Counted from the first letter of the stretch, positions 10,457 to 22,976 are shown. The stretch is DNA of 64,000 bases from Sympetrum striolatum (GCA_947579665.1 OX388350.1:81735152-81799151), one strand, 5' to 3'. The notes: generated by a model not told the origin, from the letters alone. A program made the numbers and translations.

Positions 10457-12678
10457 ATGAGGCACTTCTATTTTAAAAAAATAATTAAAAATGCCGATGC
10501 CGATGTAGCGGGACAACCACCGGCGAACATCTCTAAAAAACAATTTATTACAAATCAGGGCCAGCCCAAAGATATTTTGAACTCCAATAAGTTAAATATT
10601 GAGAAAGAGCCATTAGTTACAACTCGAAAATCCAAGGTCGGTACCTCGCGATCGGCAGCGATTCCGGACCGCGAAATATCAAATCTAAATAGCCAGGCGG
10701 TAGAAGGCCGGCGTCCCAAAAGAGGGGTGGGTCGGGGGCTAAGGTTGATAATGGGTCCGAAGACCTAGAAACAAGAGTTAAAAGCAAACCAAGGAAAAAT
10801 AAAGACTCTCCGTCGACAGTTGTCGATGACTCGAGAGCAATTAAAAAGAGAAAGTCAAATCGGCCGATGTTCGCGGAGTCCTATTATGAGGCGATCTCGT
10901 GGCCCAATTTAAAATTCACAAAGGACGATTGTCCAAAGAAAAATGAGGATGTCGGTGTTTTCCGCGCTACGCCTCCCCATCCGTTACCCACCGAGCCGGC
11001 GGGAGCGAGTCTCCCTTCATCTCATTCATTTAATTATTCCCTCCGGGAGGAGGCGATTGCGCTAAAGCGGGCAAATCGAGGGTTCGAATCGCGGGGGCGT
11101 CGACCGGTCGTCGGGGTCAAAGCCGAGGCAGGCGACGGCTTCCCGCGATCCCCCCCTACCCCCAAAGCGCCCCCCCGAACTGATTCTAATTACTTTAAAA
11201 AAGGTAAGGAGGTCAGCGTAAGGGGTGTAATAAATCCCCCTCCTGGCATAGCATTAGATGTAAGAGGGGGAAATCCCGGTCCCTCCCAAATCATTCAGCA
11301 CAAGAATCAGGACTCGGTGGGCGGGGAGGACTGGCATCTGATTCCTCCCTCCCGGGGGAGGCAACGCGCGGAGGCATCGACACCTCCAGTCGAAATTAAT
11401 TTGAGAAATCGATACTCCCCACTTGTTGGGAGTGAGGACGGCGAGGCCGCCTCTCGAGGGAACCCGGGCTCATCGGCCGAAATGACTTCCAAAGGGGACG
11501 GAAAATTCCGCCAATCCTATTACAAACACCCACAAATTGGGTTGAATTACACAAAAATATGAAAGAGGTTTGCACCTTTCCCCCAGTCGCCCAACTAGCG
11601 GGACGACGTACGTCGGTGAAATGTTTTTACCGTGAAAGACTTCTATGCTTTAAAAGAATTATTCAATAAATTAGATATAAATCACTTTACCTACCGCCTG
11701 GCGGCTGAAAATCGGAGAATTTACGTGATTAGAGATTTGCCCGATAATATATCAGTTGATGACATAAAAGAATCGCTTGCCGATCAAGGGGTGCCGACCG
11801 AAAAAATGTATCAGCTAAAAACCACGAGACCCACAAAGGCTCAATTAAAGGAGGGGCAAAAGACAGTTTCGCCGAGGTTTCTCCCGCTATATTCGGTCGA
11901 CTTGGCGGATACAGCCAATTTGGATGAAATTTTAAGTATAAGGTATGTTTGTGGCATTAAAATAGAAATCGAAAAACATGAGCCGCCAAACGGGCCGCCT
12001 CAATGTAGAAGATGTCAGGCCTTTGGCCATATTGATAAATCTTGCAACATGCCACCGCGCTGCGTTAAATGTGGTAAAAATCACTTAACAATAGATTGCA
12101 AAAAAACGGCGACGGAAAAAGCAGTATGCGCGAATTGTGGAGGCGAACATCCAGCCAGTTACAGGGGATGCGACGCTTAGAAAAAATTAAAAGAGCGGCT
12201 AAATGCACTCAAAAACGAAGCTAGAACCACAAACAAGGAGTATCTTAGTGGTATTCCGCCGCCGCCGGCACTTCGGCCAATGAAATCGCACTGAGTTATG
12301 CGGCCGCCGTTTCGAGCGTCCTTTTAAGAGGAAAAAGCTACAGGAATTTTTCCCCCTCCGCCGCCGCATGACCCTCGAATCGAAAATATTGTTATGGCAA
12401 AGGATGCGCCGAATAATAAACAAATAAATTTGACTACCGACCGATCATTTGAAAGAAATAATTCCTCCCGCGCCGCGGATCATGCGCTAATTAATGATGA
12501 TGATATAATCAATGATAATGAATCTATAGACGATCCCGATGATGGGTCGAAGGAAAGCATGCGAAAATGGATTTCTACGATGACGTTATTAATTCTTAGA
12601 CCTAACCTAACGAAAAGTGATTTTATTTCATGTGTCATAAATTCTACAAATTTGATTTTAGATGGCCAAGACGCTTAA
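10457..12678 (+). pseudogene. Jockey-clade retrotransposon ORF1 (gag-like, zinc knuckles)
   Basis: Pieces in different frames line up as one decayed gag-like protein. A basic, low-complexity N-terminus (10457-11562, with frame changes) contains NRYSPLVGSEDGEA. Then comes the PRE_C2HC-like region: HFTYRLAAENRRIYVIRDLP, DDIKESLADQGVP, RFLPLYSVDL. Three CCHC/CCHC-like knuckles follow (CRRCQAFGHIDKSC, CVKCGKNHLTIDC, CANCGGEHPASYRGC). A TAG at 12178 interrupts the tail and the last frame ends at 12678. This knuckle set is characteristic of Jockey-clade ORF1, which binds element RNA. The GC content here is visibly higher than in the flanks. At least two frameshifts and a stop make it non-functional. 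Confidence 0.8.
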
Positions 12679-13067
12679 AGTGATGGAATGGAACGCAAAT
12701 GGTTTCGTCCAAAGATTGGACGAGTTAATCAATTTTCTATTTAAACATAGAATCAGCATCGCCCTAATAAACGAGACTCATTTGTCTACACAAATTGTAA
12801 TATATATCCCTGGATATACAAATTTTAGAGACGATGAACTAAAAAGTCGGAGATGTAGGGGTACCTCAATTGTTGTGGAAAAAAGCCAATAAAATTAAAT
12901 TACCAAAATATCACAATTTACGAGCCACAGGAGTACAAATAAGGGGAGGAAGGGGAAATATAAATTTCATTTCAGCCTACAACCCGCCTGGTGAGAACCT
13001 TGATGTTAATGATCTAAGAAACATTTTTAAACAATTCAAGAATACTTTCACGATAATTGGGGGGGAT
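12662..13067 (+). pseudogene. Jockey-like ORF2 endonuclease start, truncated by piggyBac-like DNA
   Basis: ATG at 12662 overlaps the ORF1 stop (12676-12678) by 17 bases in another frame, a usual ORF1/ORF2 arrangement. It encodes the start of an AP endonuclease: LKVMEWNANGF, IALINETHL (catalytic Glu), GYTNFRDD. After a frameshift near 12880 it continues with INFISAYNPPGE and FTIIGGDL. The protein stops making sense exactly at the TTAA of 13068, inside the GGDLN box, where piggyBac-like terminal sequence begins. The RT half was not found in the window. Confidence 0.8.
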
Positions 13068-13421
13068 TTAACCCGCCGTTACTCGCGCCCTATTTTGTTA
13101 CGCGGTTGCTCGCGCGGGGTGTTTCTACACCCCACCGGACTTTTTCATTTATCACGGTTATCTTCGAAAACATTCCTGATTATTTTTATCTGTTATCATT
13201 TATAGATCTTTTTGGATATGATACCTAAATTTAACGTTGATATTACGACTTTTAAAATTTTTATGAGCTATTCAATAATAATACTCAAAAAATTGTACAA
13301 TAAAACGAAAATTTGACTCGTATACCTTATAGATGAAATATCTTTGTAGTAATCAACGTATTCGTTGTAAGCAGACATTTTAAAACAGTTAAAGTGAAAC
13401 ATTAATCCAGATTAATGCAAT
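13068..13421. mobile_element. piggyBac-like left-end unit 1
   Basis: Starts TTAACCCGCCGTTACTCGCG and carries a subterminal hairpin GGGGTGTTTCTACACCCC (13107-13124). TTAA followed by CCC is the piggyBac end rule. The sequence to 13421 resembles, at modest identity, the next 350 bp from 13422. The unit therefore looks like a second, diverged copy of the same end lying outside the main one. Confidence 0.6.
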
Positions 13422-14880
13422 TTAACCCGCGATTACTCGCGCTCAATTTTGTGACGTGAATGCTCGCGCGGAGTGTTTTTGCACCCCGCCGGTCTTTCTT
13501 TGCTATCCTTTTTTACGATTAATTGTACTTTGAATAGCTTAAAAAGCCTTCTAGGAATATCATCGAAGTTTAATGACGATATTTATAATTTTAATTTTAC
13601 AAGTAACTGAAAATATTACAACCGAAAAATGGTATACGTAATTGTAATCTCCGACATGGAAAAGTTTTAGAAACGATATCTTCGCACGAATAAATGCGTC
13701 TGTAGTTATGAAAATACTTAAAGATACTAAACAAAGTTATTTTTTCATATAACTTCATTTAATGCTACCTTGAAGCTGATTTACTGCTTGTTTTGGGAAG
13801 CGCGTTCATGAAGCTGAAAAGTAAAGGAAAATATTTCGAGCGGGCTTAAAAGTGTAAACAATGGAAAATCCTTTGACTTATTTATTAATAATATAATTAA
13901 TAATATATTTAAAACACTTTTCTAAAATTTTAATAAAGTGATTTGCACGCATGAGTTTATCGCAGTATTCTCAATGCAGTTTAGTTTTTATGTCCTTATT
14001 CCTGGGACATATAACACATCGCCCACGACCTCCTTTTATAATCTTCTCTTGAGGCTCTGATTTCGATGGCTCTCCAAATTTTTCTGCTTTTCTCTTAAGT
14101 TCCTTTGGCAAGTTTTTTTGCGAAGCCCTCTTTATTATAAAGGGTTTTGTCAACCCCTTAGCGATTTCTCTGAGGAACATCCTCCTATTTATCCCGATAT
14201 CTGGATATATGCTTCTATATACGATAAAAACATTTATACCCGAAGTGTTTAGCTAATGGTAAAATATTGCTAATGGCCATCTTTAAGTATTTCTTGCCAC
14301 GCTGTAAGTCCCACACATTTCTTTTTTACAGTTTCAACGCCGCCTTTTGTACAATTATGAAATGTTATTACCTCAGGCTTCTGTTTCTTGCCCGTGGATG
14401 CATCAATGCTCTTTTCTTTGTGCATACTTGAAATGATCAAAACATTCCTTTTCTTTTTGGGACATATGATACCAGGGTCATGTTCTTCCTGAAGAGAAAC
14501 AAGCTGCTGTACTCCTCTCTATTTTTTACTTCTACAATTTGTGGAGAGAGTTCCTTTTTATCCTTACGGATGGTCCCGTCTAGCGTCAACTTTTCCTGGG
14601 GTAAATCCTCTAAAAGTGGCACGCTTAGAAACCAATTGTCGGCAGTCACGTGCCTCCCTGTCCCTACAATCGGACTGACAATCTTTTTTACGACGTCCTT
14701 GGGACTATTGCTGCGTTTATAAGTACCATCTGGTTGAACCCAAAGATAAACTTTTAAGTTTTTGGTATAATATACTCCAGCATCCACAAGAGCGAAAATC
14801 TTTATCCCATACTTGGCCAGTTTGTTGCAGAAGGAATGAATTGTTCATCTACAGTGATGAAAGAATGTTATAATTGAGGT
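13422..14880. mobile_element. piggyBac-like element, left end plus truncated transposase
   Basis: Starts TTAACCCGCGATTACTCGCG at 13422 with the hairpin-like GGAGTGTTTTTGCACCCC. It contains a minus-strand transposase remnant (13905-14880). No opposite terminal repeat was found, so the element is truncated on its right. Confidence 0.65.
13905..14880 (-). pseudogene. piggyBac-type transposase C-terminal half
   Basis: Minus-strand reading contains, in order, VDEQFIPS, NKLAKYGIKIFALVDAGVYY, GRHVTADNWFLSVPLLEDLP and FRKNMTLVSYVPKRKGM. After frameshifts it shows KKKCVGLTAW, then PKELKRKAEKF and the cysteine-rich tail GRCVICPRNKDIKTKLH-stop-EYCDKLMRANHFIKIL. The DAGVYY, TADNW and VSYVPKRK blocks and the C-terminal Cys/His tail are standard piggyBac landmarks. 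One tail cysteine has become TGA. The N-terminal half is missing and there are several frameshifts, so it is inactive. Confidence 0.85.
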
Positions 14881-15229
14881 ATAAGAAATTCTCACTTACT
14901 AATTAGTTACCAGGAGCTTGGAGGAGGAGATAGACAAACTCACTAAGAAACACTTTCCCAATGGTATAGAAGATCACTATGGAATCATTTCTTTCGATCA
15001 AACACATATTATTATGGATTAAAATGGTTAAATCAAGTCAGATTACATGTAAATAACGATTTGAAATCTCTTTATTTATTATTAATATAGTAAAATGTGT
15101 GTTTAAATTTAATCATTATTAATTTTCTTAAATTTATTTTTTAAATTATCAATTATTACTTTATTTATTCACGTAGACATCGCTATTACCTAAAGGATAC
15201 TCAGCTATTCATAGTTCATTTGTTTCTAT
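14881..15229. other. unrecognised AT-rich stretch
   Basis: No coding or repeat signal that I can name. It lies between the truncated transposase and the pyrimidine-rich repeats. The missing 3' half of the Jockey-like element was looked for here and not seen. Confidence 0.3.
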
Positions 15230-16530
15230 TTCAATCGCGATATCGTTACTCTTTTATTGAACACGTTCCCTAATTACAGGTAAATCGAATTTGAATTCAA
15301 AATATCGTCTTTCTTTTGTCTTTCCCACCCTTCTCTTTTAAATCTTCGTCAACCCTTGCTATTCGCAACTCAAGCGCCAAATATCGTCGTTCTTCTGTTT
15401 CCAACACACCTCTCTTCACTTAGTAACTCGCATATTTTCCACTTTCATTTGTTTCCGATTCGAATAATCCGTCGCTACTCTTTTGTTTCTTCCCGTATTG
15501 TTGTTCGTCTTCCCTCTGTCGTCATGGTTACCGCCTCTGCTTCCCCTCCCCTTCTCCCTCCACCCACTCATCCAGACAACAACTCCCACGAAATATAATC
15601 CGATACAAAACTACTCCAATGTCCCCTTAGAAACCGTAACCAAGTCAAGCACACTTTCGCTTAATTTCCCTCACTTAAATAACTTAATAAGAACTCGGGA
15701 TCATATTAAATAAACTTTAGAAATTCTACAAAACAAAACTTTGACGGAGTTTCACCAAGTTAAGGCTTCTTCAGTTGAATTTAACTATTTAAAAATTTGT
15801 ATCATAATTAATTCTGTTTGTGATCATTTATTAGCCTATTATAATACAAAAAATTATGCTTATAGATATATTTACGGTTTAACAACGTATATTTATTTAT
15901 TTATTATTATACTAATGTTTAATTTATTAATGTGCATAATTTTTAATTTCAATTTTTTTCAAAATCTAAATTAGTATAATTCCATATTTTCGTATCTTAT
16001 TGCCTTATTTTAAGTAATATCTACGACAGTACGAACTTTTCTCGATTCGTTTGTTTTCCATTTCTATCATTTTATCGTTATTCTTCTGTTTTCCACACAC
16101 ACTTACAATGCACGTCGTCAGAGAAAACGCGAACATATTCGCACTTCATCTGTTTCTATTGAGATTAAAATGTCGTTACTCTTTTGTTTTTTTAAAGGGT
16201 CACCGCCTTTCCTTCAACGCCTCTCCACCCTCCCACTTACTCGGCTTTTAAATGTCCACTATCGTCGTTCGTCTGTTTTCCAACAAACCTCTTTTCAATG
16301 ACGTAACTCGCATATTCTATGTTCAAGTGTTTCTCATTCCATTTACCTTTCGATACTCGTTTGTTTATCTTCTAATGGTTACTCGTCTCTCCTCTGTCGT
16401 CATGGTAACCGCCCCTCCTTCTCCTCCTCTTCCCACCTCCCGCACTATAAACGACAACACACGAAATCTAATCTGATATTAACTTCGCCAATCCATCCTT
16501 TTGGCAACCGTCTCTATGACAAGCACCTCC
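15230..16530. repeat. pyrimidine-rich dispersed repeat, two tandem units
   Basis: Two diverged units of about 850 bp share ordered blocks. The block ATCGT(C/T)GTTCTTCTGTTTTCCA occurs near 15388, 16071 and 16260. ACTCGCATATT occurs near 15425 and 16304. A block with CTGTCGTCATGGTTACCGCC occurs near 15515 and 16395 and, diverged, near 16990. The part 15660-16250 also matches 20170-20640. The short open frames inside are shadows of this repeat. Confidence 0.65.
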
Positions 16531-17414
16531 TCTCAATGGGCGAGCCTCTGGCTAGAATAGCCTCCTCCAAAGTTCACTCTCTGTATTTTAATCCAGGGAA
16601 AATCCTCTCTTCAGAGCCATAGCCTCCCCATAAGAAAGGAATGGATAATGGCCATGTAATTCTATTGAGGAGGGGCCTGCATTGGAGGCTATGCTGAAAG
16701 CTCCCTCCATGGGAATAACCCTTTTGAGGGACAGAGTTTAAGTGTTGATAACTGAACTTCAAAACCGCTCGTTTAGTACATTTTCTTCTTTGCAAGCTCT
16801 TTTTATTTCGCACTTTAAAATTAGAATTGATAGTCGTACGAAATCGAGAAAAGCAAGGATAGAAAGACAATTGAATAGAGTGTCTTATTTTAGTATATTA
16901 TTGTTGTTCTAACGTAGGAAATGAGAATATTTTGATTAAATAAACGAACCTTTTTTTACATCTCGAGGCTGTTTTGTTTACTTCCCCTCCGTCGCCCTGG
17001 TTACCGCCCCTCCTTCCCCCCTCTCGTTCCGTTTCTAAGGAAAGCGTCTCAACTCGTACGAACCGCGTTTTTTTTCGCGAAAGCCTTTCGAGATTATTGG
17101 CGTCGGAGATTGCTCGGGGACTTGAAAAAATGGCTACTCATCTTTAGAATTATTTATGCGTGGTTTAGGAACATTCGTTTTGAACTTTAATAGGATTTAT
17201 TTTGGGGGGTTTGGATAAAATGCGTAGGGTGGACCATCTCCCGGTTTCTTTTTAAATAAGTCGTTCAAGAAAATTATTAATTTATTATTGGATATGATAT
17301 TTTTTATATTTCATTTTTAATGTATATATTAAATTTTATTACTTTCTCCCCATACGTAGTATAGAGAAGATTATGATAAATGCCAATGATGATATTGATG
17401 CCAAGAGTTGATTT
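16530..17414. other. unrecognised, partly repeat-like
   Basis: Contains a third partial copy of the pyrimidine-rich block (about 16960-17040). No gene is supported. Confidence 0.3.
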
Positions 17415-17775
17415 GTTTTTGGTGAATATCGCTCAACCGGAAGCTGCGGTTTATCCGGAACAAAATTTCGTTTCTTAAATATCTCCTTCAGAATGCAATA
17501 TTGGTATATACAATTACATACAAAAGTTATAGATAATATATTTTTCTACAACTTTTGTATGAAACATTTTTTCGTACCACTGATTGTTTAGGAGTTATTC
17601 TTCAATAATGGTTAACCGGAAGTTGTTGTTTATCCAGAAATGGAAGTTTTTCATACATATCTCTGTCAGAATGCAATTTAAGTATGTAGAATTATGTACA
17701 AAAAGTATAGATAATGTTTTTTACAACAACTTTTGTATGAAACATTTTCCTGTAACACATACTTTTTTGGAGTTA
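17415..17775 (+). repeat. tandem duplication, about 178-bp unit, two copies
   Basis: Two adjacent copies share GTTATAGATAATAT/GTATAGATAATGTT followed by ACAACTTTTGTATGAAACAT (near 17550 and 17728). They also share upstream blocks AACCGGAAG and TCAGAATGCAAT(A/T)T. Identity is roughly 75% by eye. The unit contains a short inverted pair (CAAAAGTTAT...ACAACTTTTGT). Confidence 0.7.
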
Positions 17776-20169
17776 ATTATATATTTTTAGGCTTCTGTTT
17801 TCAAAAAATATGGAGAAAGTCATGTGTTGGCCGCATCAGATTCTTTATATAATGAAATTATTGATAAATTATTTAAATTATAGTGAAATATAAAAAAATC
17901 GGAAAATTAAAAAGAAACCATAAAAAGTTCTATCGTATGTATGGGTTTTTGGATAAATCGTACCTAAATCATTCGAATGTAGATTCGTAATGCCGTTTTT
18001 GATTTTAAACTGGGAGGATGTGGTCAAACCTTATTCATATGCCTCTAGATGAGATGCCTCGGACCAGAAAACGATGCAAGTTCAGTCAAATTAAGCTGTT
18101 TTGTAACACCTTCCCTAATCATATATTCCTTCGCACGATGGCCCATAGCGGTAGCATAGATTTGCTCTAACCTTTTCAATACTTTAAATATCTTATTTGT
18201 TGTATAAATATTATCGTTATATTTCTGAGTAAACAATGACCCAACTTATAGGTGATGATATTGACATTCTTGGAAGGAACACACCTACGCCGGTTGGATA
18301 TTATCCGAATATACGAGGAATTTAACCAATGACATTTTAACTTCATTAGGCATAACCTCAACTAATTGAAACGTTAGCCTTTTTTTGCAAATCGCACCGC
18401 ATCCTCTCTCCGGTAGATTCAACATCGACTAAGATTTTAGCCTCTGGAATAATTAATTGGCTGTTGGTGATAGCCTCTTTGACGGTGTTTTTTTACGAAA
18501 GTAAGAAAGGATAAGTTTTTACGTGAAAAGAAGCCACTCTTCGCCAATTCCACAGTAGATAAGAGAGCTAGCCGATAGGGGGTGCTTGAGGAGAAGAGAG
18601 ATTTTGCGGGGATACTATGATGTTTTTTTGCAACTTTTTAACCCCCCTCCCCCCTGGTGATACGTGGTGAGGTTTTAGACTAACCCCCCTTTATCCAAAA
18701 TCACGTGTATTTTTTGGTACAAAGTATCTTAAAATTTTCAGAAGATCATCTTTAAATACAGGTATAATCTAATTAAATTCTGGAAAATTGAGCACCGTGA
18801 TAAAAATGTCCATACAGACATTAAGGTTGTTTCTGACTGGCATAAAATAATAAATGAAAGGTGTAATCATGTGAATAACATATAATTTTACTGATACATA
18901 AATATATTTAATTGACCACAATTAGTGGGACTTTCTTCCCATCTGACAAGTGGATAAGCATCTTGCAAGTACTGTGCTTTCTTGAAGATCAACGACGGTC
19001 GGCGTCATCATTTTCACGCACTACGAATCTCTCTCGATCGTCGTGATGCGGATCATCAAATTCCTTCTGAGCCACACTGTGTTTTCCTCCCTTCTTATAC
19101 TCTGCAAATAGGACTTTGTACAGGTCTCTTAATTTACACATTCTTTTAAGGGAAAATATACAAGGCAACGATTTACGCATGTTTTCGGCGCCAAAATCAC
19201 GAACTTATTGGCGACTGGAAAGTCGTTTTTCTGTTTATAAATCGCGCGCTCAACGAAAAAATAAATACACCTGACTTCTGATTGCACCCCCTCCCTATAT
19301 TATAAATATATGCATATATTATTTCGTATATTTCGGATATTTCGTGATATTTTCCAAACCCCCATTTCGAGCTTCACGTGATTAATGGTCGATCTAAACT
19401 CCCCCGTACGAAAATGTCATCAAATTTATCATCCCCATCGACTCAATTAACTCCAGGGAATACTTAATTCATCGTGAAAAATGTTTCACGCACATTTCGT
19501 GTCTTCATATATATTTGTCTGCTCCATAATTTAAATCCTTTCAATTTTTTCTCTTTTCCCTGCATCTTCATTGTTACTTAACTCGGCCCTCTTCTTATCG
19601 AGAGATATAATAGATAAAAAGTCGAAGTGAAGTTGAGAGTTTATCTCCCGCCATTCTCAGTGGATGTTTAAACCTCTTCGTTTAAAATGGTTTTTAGGGT
19701 CCAACGTGATAGATTAGGGGCAGTTTGACAAATAAGGGGACAATAAAAAACGTCACGTCTCGAAAATCAATTTCTTTTTTTTACAATTTCCAATATTTGG
19801 ATGAAAACAAAGAGTTTAAGTTATCAACATAATATAGTCCCTCATAAAGTTCTTCGTGTTTGGGTATTTTTCAAATGAACTGTGTATTTGTCATGAAGCA
19901 TTTAAAGTAATTTTAGATTAGCAATTTATTTTTACCCTGTACGTTAAATTCTATTTAAAACATCCTTACAAAATTATTTCGTAATTTATTGGTCAAAATG
20001 TTTTAAACCAATGGAGGCAAATATCTTATTATTTCATCTATTTGGCGTTATGCGCCTTCACTTCCATCCGCTCAAAGACCGATTGTAAAAAAATCACTCG
20101 TTACCACCTTTTTTAGTACTGAAATTTTAATTCCTTTCATTTTTAATACTTTCACTATTTATTGTATAT
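17776..20169. other. unrecognised stretch with C-rich transposon-like ends
   Basis: No gene is supported. C-runs beside CACGTG occur near 18640-18710 and, inverted, near 19345-19410, which could be the ends of a DNA element of about 0.75 kb. The ends do not match well enough to call it. Confidence 0.25.
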
Positions 20170-20640
20170 GTTCTACACTTTAATAACTTAATAAGAACTC
20201 TATTTAAAATATTATATTATAATTAATTCACCTTGTGAAAATGTTATCGCTCATTATGATAAATAAAATTTGATTTATTGTATATTAAGATTTAATCTCG
20301 TATATTGTTTTTTATATTACTAATATTTAATTTATTTTTATTAGTTTTTTCTTTTCAATATTTTTCAAAATCTAAATTCGTTTAATTACATATTTTTTTT
20401 CTTTGATTAACTTATTTAATGTCATTTCTACGGAAATACGAATTTTCTCGATTCAGTTGTTTTCCATTTCGATCATTTTATCGTTATTCTTCTGTTTTCT
20501 ACACACTCTTTTAATTCACGTCGTCAGAGAAAACGCAAACATATTCGCTCTTCATTTGTTTCGATCGAGTTTAAAATATCGTTGCTCTTTTGTTCTTCAT
20601 ACGGATATCGTACCTCCTCTTCCCCCACCCGCTTACTAGG
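20170..20640. repeat. third copy of the pyrimidine-rich repeat
   Basis: Matches 15660-16250 in order: TTTAATAACTTAATAAGAAC, then TTTTCAAAATCTAAATT, TTATCGTTATTCTTCTGTTT, CACGTCGTCAGAGAAAACGC and TCGTTGCTCTTTTGTT. Identity is about 75-80% by eye. Confidence 0.65.
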
Positions 20641-22852
20641 TATCGCAGAAGATAAGCCGGTATGTGACGATCGTCCCCCAGCGGTAGCTTTGCGCATGCG
20701 CGATGACGTAGACGCTCGCGAGATCTCCTTATGCGAGAACGCCTTATTAGCGGAGGCCGCAAACTCGCCAGGAAAGTTTTGATTTTAAATTCCATCAGTG
20801 TGACATCCAGCGAATCCGTTCCATTGGGAGCAGATAACGAACGCTCTTGCGAGGCGAGGACACGGTGGCCTCAGATCTTCGTTGAAATTTGGAGAATTTC
20901 CAAATATCTCAAATATATCTCAAAATGTTCAATGGATTATTGGATATTAATATTTGTGTGTCCAAAGTATCCTTGGTTTGACTCTGGATGACTCGAATCG
21001 TCTCTCGTATAAGAAATGCACGTTAAATCAATTTTGATCTATTGCAGACGTTTTTTCTTTCGCGGAATGAAATAAGAAATAATGGTCGCACAAAATCGAG
21101 ATTAACACCAAAAGAAAATAAATTGAATGAATATTCTTAATTTGGTTGTAGAATATCATATTCGAGTCCAAATTGAGAGAATTCAGACGAAAATGACGAA
21201 ACATTTGTGTGATTTTGTTCGCGTAAACAGTTCCCTAACGACAAAGGTCGTGAACTCAACTCCGATATAAATAAATGGAAAGATAGGATCATAAGAAATG
21301 TATTGGGAAGTAGAGCCGAAATTTTAAATACGTTTAAAATTTATTGTAAGTTATTTATTGTTAGAGTTGAATGCATTAAGATTAACATATTTCTAACGAA
21401 AAATAAGGCGTCGTATCGTTTTGGGGTTAATAATTCGTCTGTAATAATACTAGACTATTGACTTCAGCTCGACTTCGAAGGCTGAAGAAGCGGGGAATCT
21501 TCTACGACATGCTTACGATGGCCTTTATAATAGGACTTGTACTTCTCACGAATCCGAAATAATTTGAATACGAACACTCGTGCTTTTAGATGTGTGCACA
21601 CGCAAATGAAGAAAGAGCCTCAAAGTTGAAGATTCACACAATCGAAACTCAAAACACGTGACTAACAATTGTTGAAAAATGTTGAACTTTTTTTGCTTTA
21701 AAATAACAACTAGAACTAGTTAACGTTTAACTTGACTGACTCATATACTTAATGGAAAATATAATGAAACTAGTTTCCTCGTGAAAACTAATTCTACTCA
21801 AATTAATCACGGAGTACCACAAAGTTTATCGACAAATCCTTGAAGTTAGTTTTATGCATGTTTGAGAAAGACGTAGTGAAAAAAATGTTTCCTATGAAGT
21901 TTTGTCCATAATAAGTCTCCATAAGAAATACAAGATAAGTTCGTTTTTTCACCTTGCGGGCTTTGTTTCTTTTGCAGAATTTAATTGGGAATAATGGTAC
22001 TACGAAGTCAAGAAAAGTACCAAAAGAAAGGAACGAAGAATCTTTTTTTGGTCGTAGAATATGGTTTTGGTATCGGAATGACGACAACCATGGCATAGAA
22101 AGGTATGTGAAAACATGACGGTCCATTTTGATAATAGGACCAGGTTCGACTCCAGAGCGATAGGAAAGGCTTTCATAAGAAATGCACGTTCTATCGTATT
22201 AAAATAAAACGTGGATGGAACACTTTTATTCTTTTGAGAATTTAAATTGGAAATAATGATCCTATGAAATTAAAACAAGTACCAAAAGAGGGGAAAATTG
22301 AATATAGAGTCTAATTTAGGTAATTGAATATGCTTCTTTAAACTACGAGATATATGGCGGAATAAACTATGTGAGATTTTGCAGTAGTTAAAAACCAGTC
22401 CCCCTGACGACGATTGTTGAATCCGAGCTCAAGCGTTCTCCAAAAATAAAACACGGGGAATTCAGGCCCATCATAATGTTCTTTTATTCACATAATTCTA
22501 TAAATTTTGCGCTGTTATAATTATGTATTAGTTCATAAGAACCAAATGTATTTACATACGTACAATAATGCATGCAAAGAGTGAACTTGGAATCCGTCTA
22601 CTTGACGGCAGAGTACACTTATGTATCAATACATGCATACATACATATATATAAAATAATAACAAAAAAGCCAATTTGACTTTATTGCATTGCAACAACA
22701 GAAATAATATGTAATTAATTATCCCAGACACTTTGTTATAATCAATGTTTTGTGGCAAACACAGTCCAAACAACACAATACCCTAGATTAGGATCTAGCT
22801 GATTTATCTAATAAATGTATAATCCAAACAAATTGAAATTTATTATTTTTTT
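20641..22852. repeat. degenerate dispersed modules with T-arm-like cores
   Basis: Contains modules in plus orientation near 20965-21200, 21960-22120 and 22125-22330. They share a core like CC(T/A)(T/G)GGTTTGACTC or CCAGGTTCGACTCCAGAG, then ATAAGAAATGCACGTT, then AGAAATAATGGTC/GGAAATAATGATC. The same module occurs inverted at 37310-37400 and 53620-53720. No gene is seen. A short tandem of ATACATGCATACAT lies near 22625. Confidence 0.5.
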
Positions 22853-22910
22853 ATTTTGTCACCTGATGATGTAGCGATGCTACGAAACCTGGGTCGTGTT
22901 ATTCGGATAA
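22853..22910 (+). ncRNA. hammerhead-ribozyme-like motif (type I, minimal stem III)
   Basis: The core CTGATGA (22863-22869) is followed by stem II GTAGC-GAT-GCTAC (22871-22883), then GAAA (22884-22887). A two-pair stem III follows (CC 22888-22889 with GG 22892-22893), then TC, with predicted cleavage after C22895. Stem I pairs CAC (22860-22862) with GTG (22896-22898). Such short stem III hammerheads are known from Penelope-like retroelements. One extra T at 22870 between the core and stem II departs from the consensus, so activity is uncertain. No Penelope coding sequence was found beside it. Confidence 0.5.
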
Positions 22911-22976
22911 TAAATTAGTGGTCTAGTAAAAGTTTATATACCATGGATTTTTTACAAGTTAATAAGTACCACAAAA

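Noticed and set aside
12598..12612. CCTAACCTAA, two insect telomere-type (TTAGG) units
   Set aside because: Only two units, inside the reading frame of the Jockey-like ORF1 tail; chance occurrence.
18640..19420. DNA transposon with C-rich CACGTG ends
   Set aside because: The two ends do not align well as inverted repeats, and no flanking duplication was seen.
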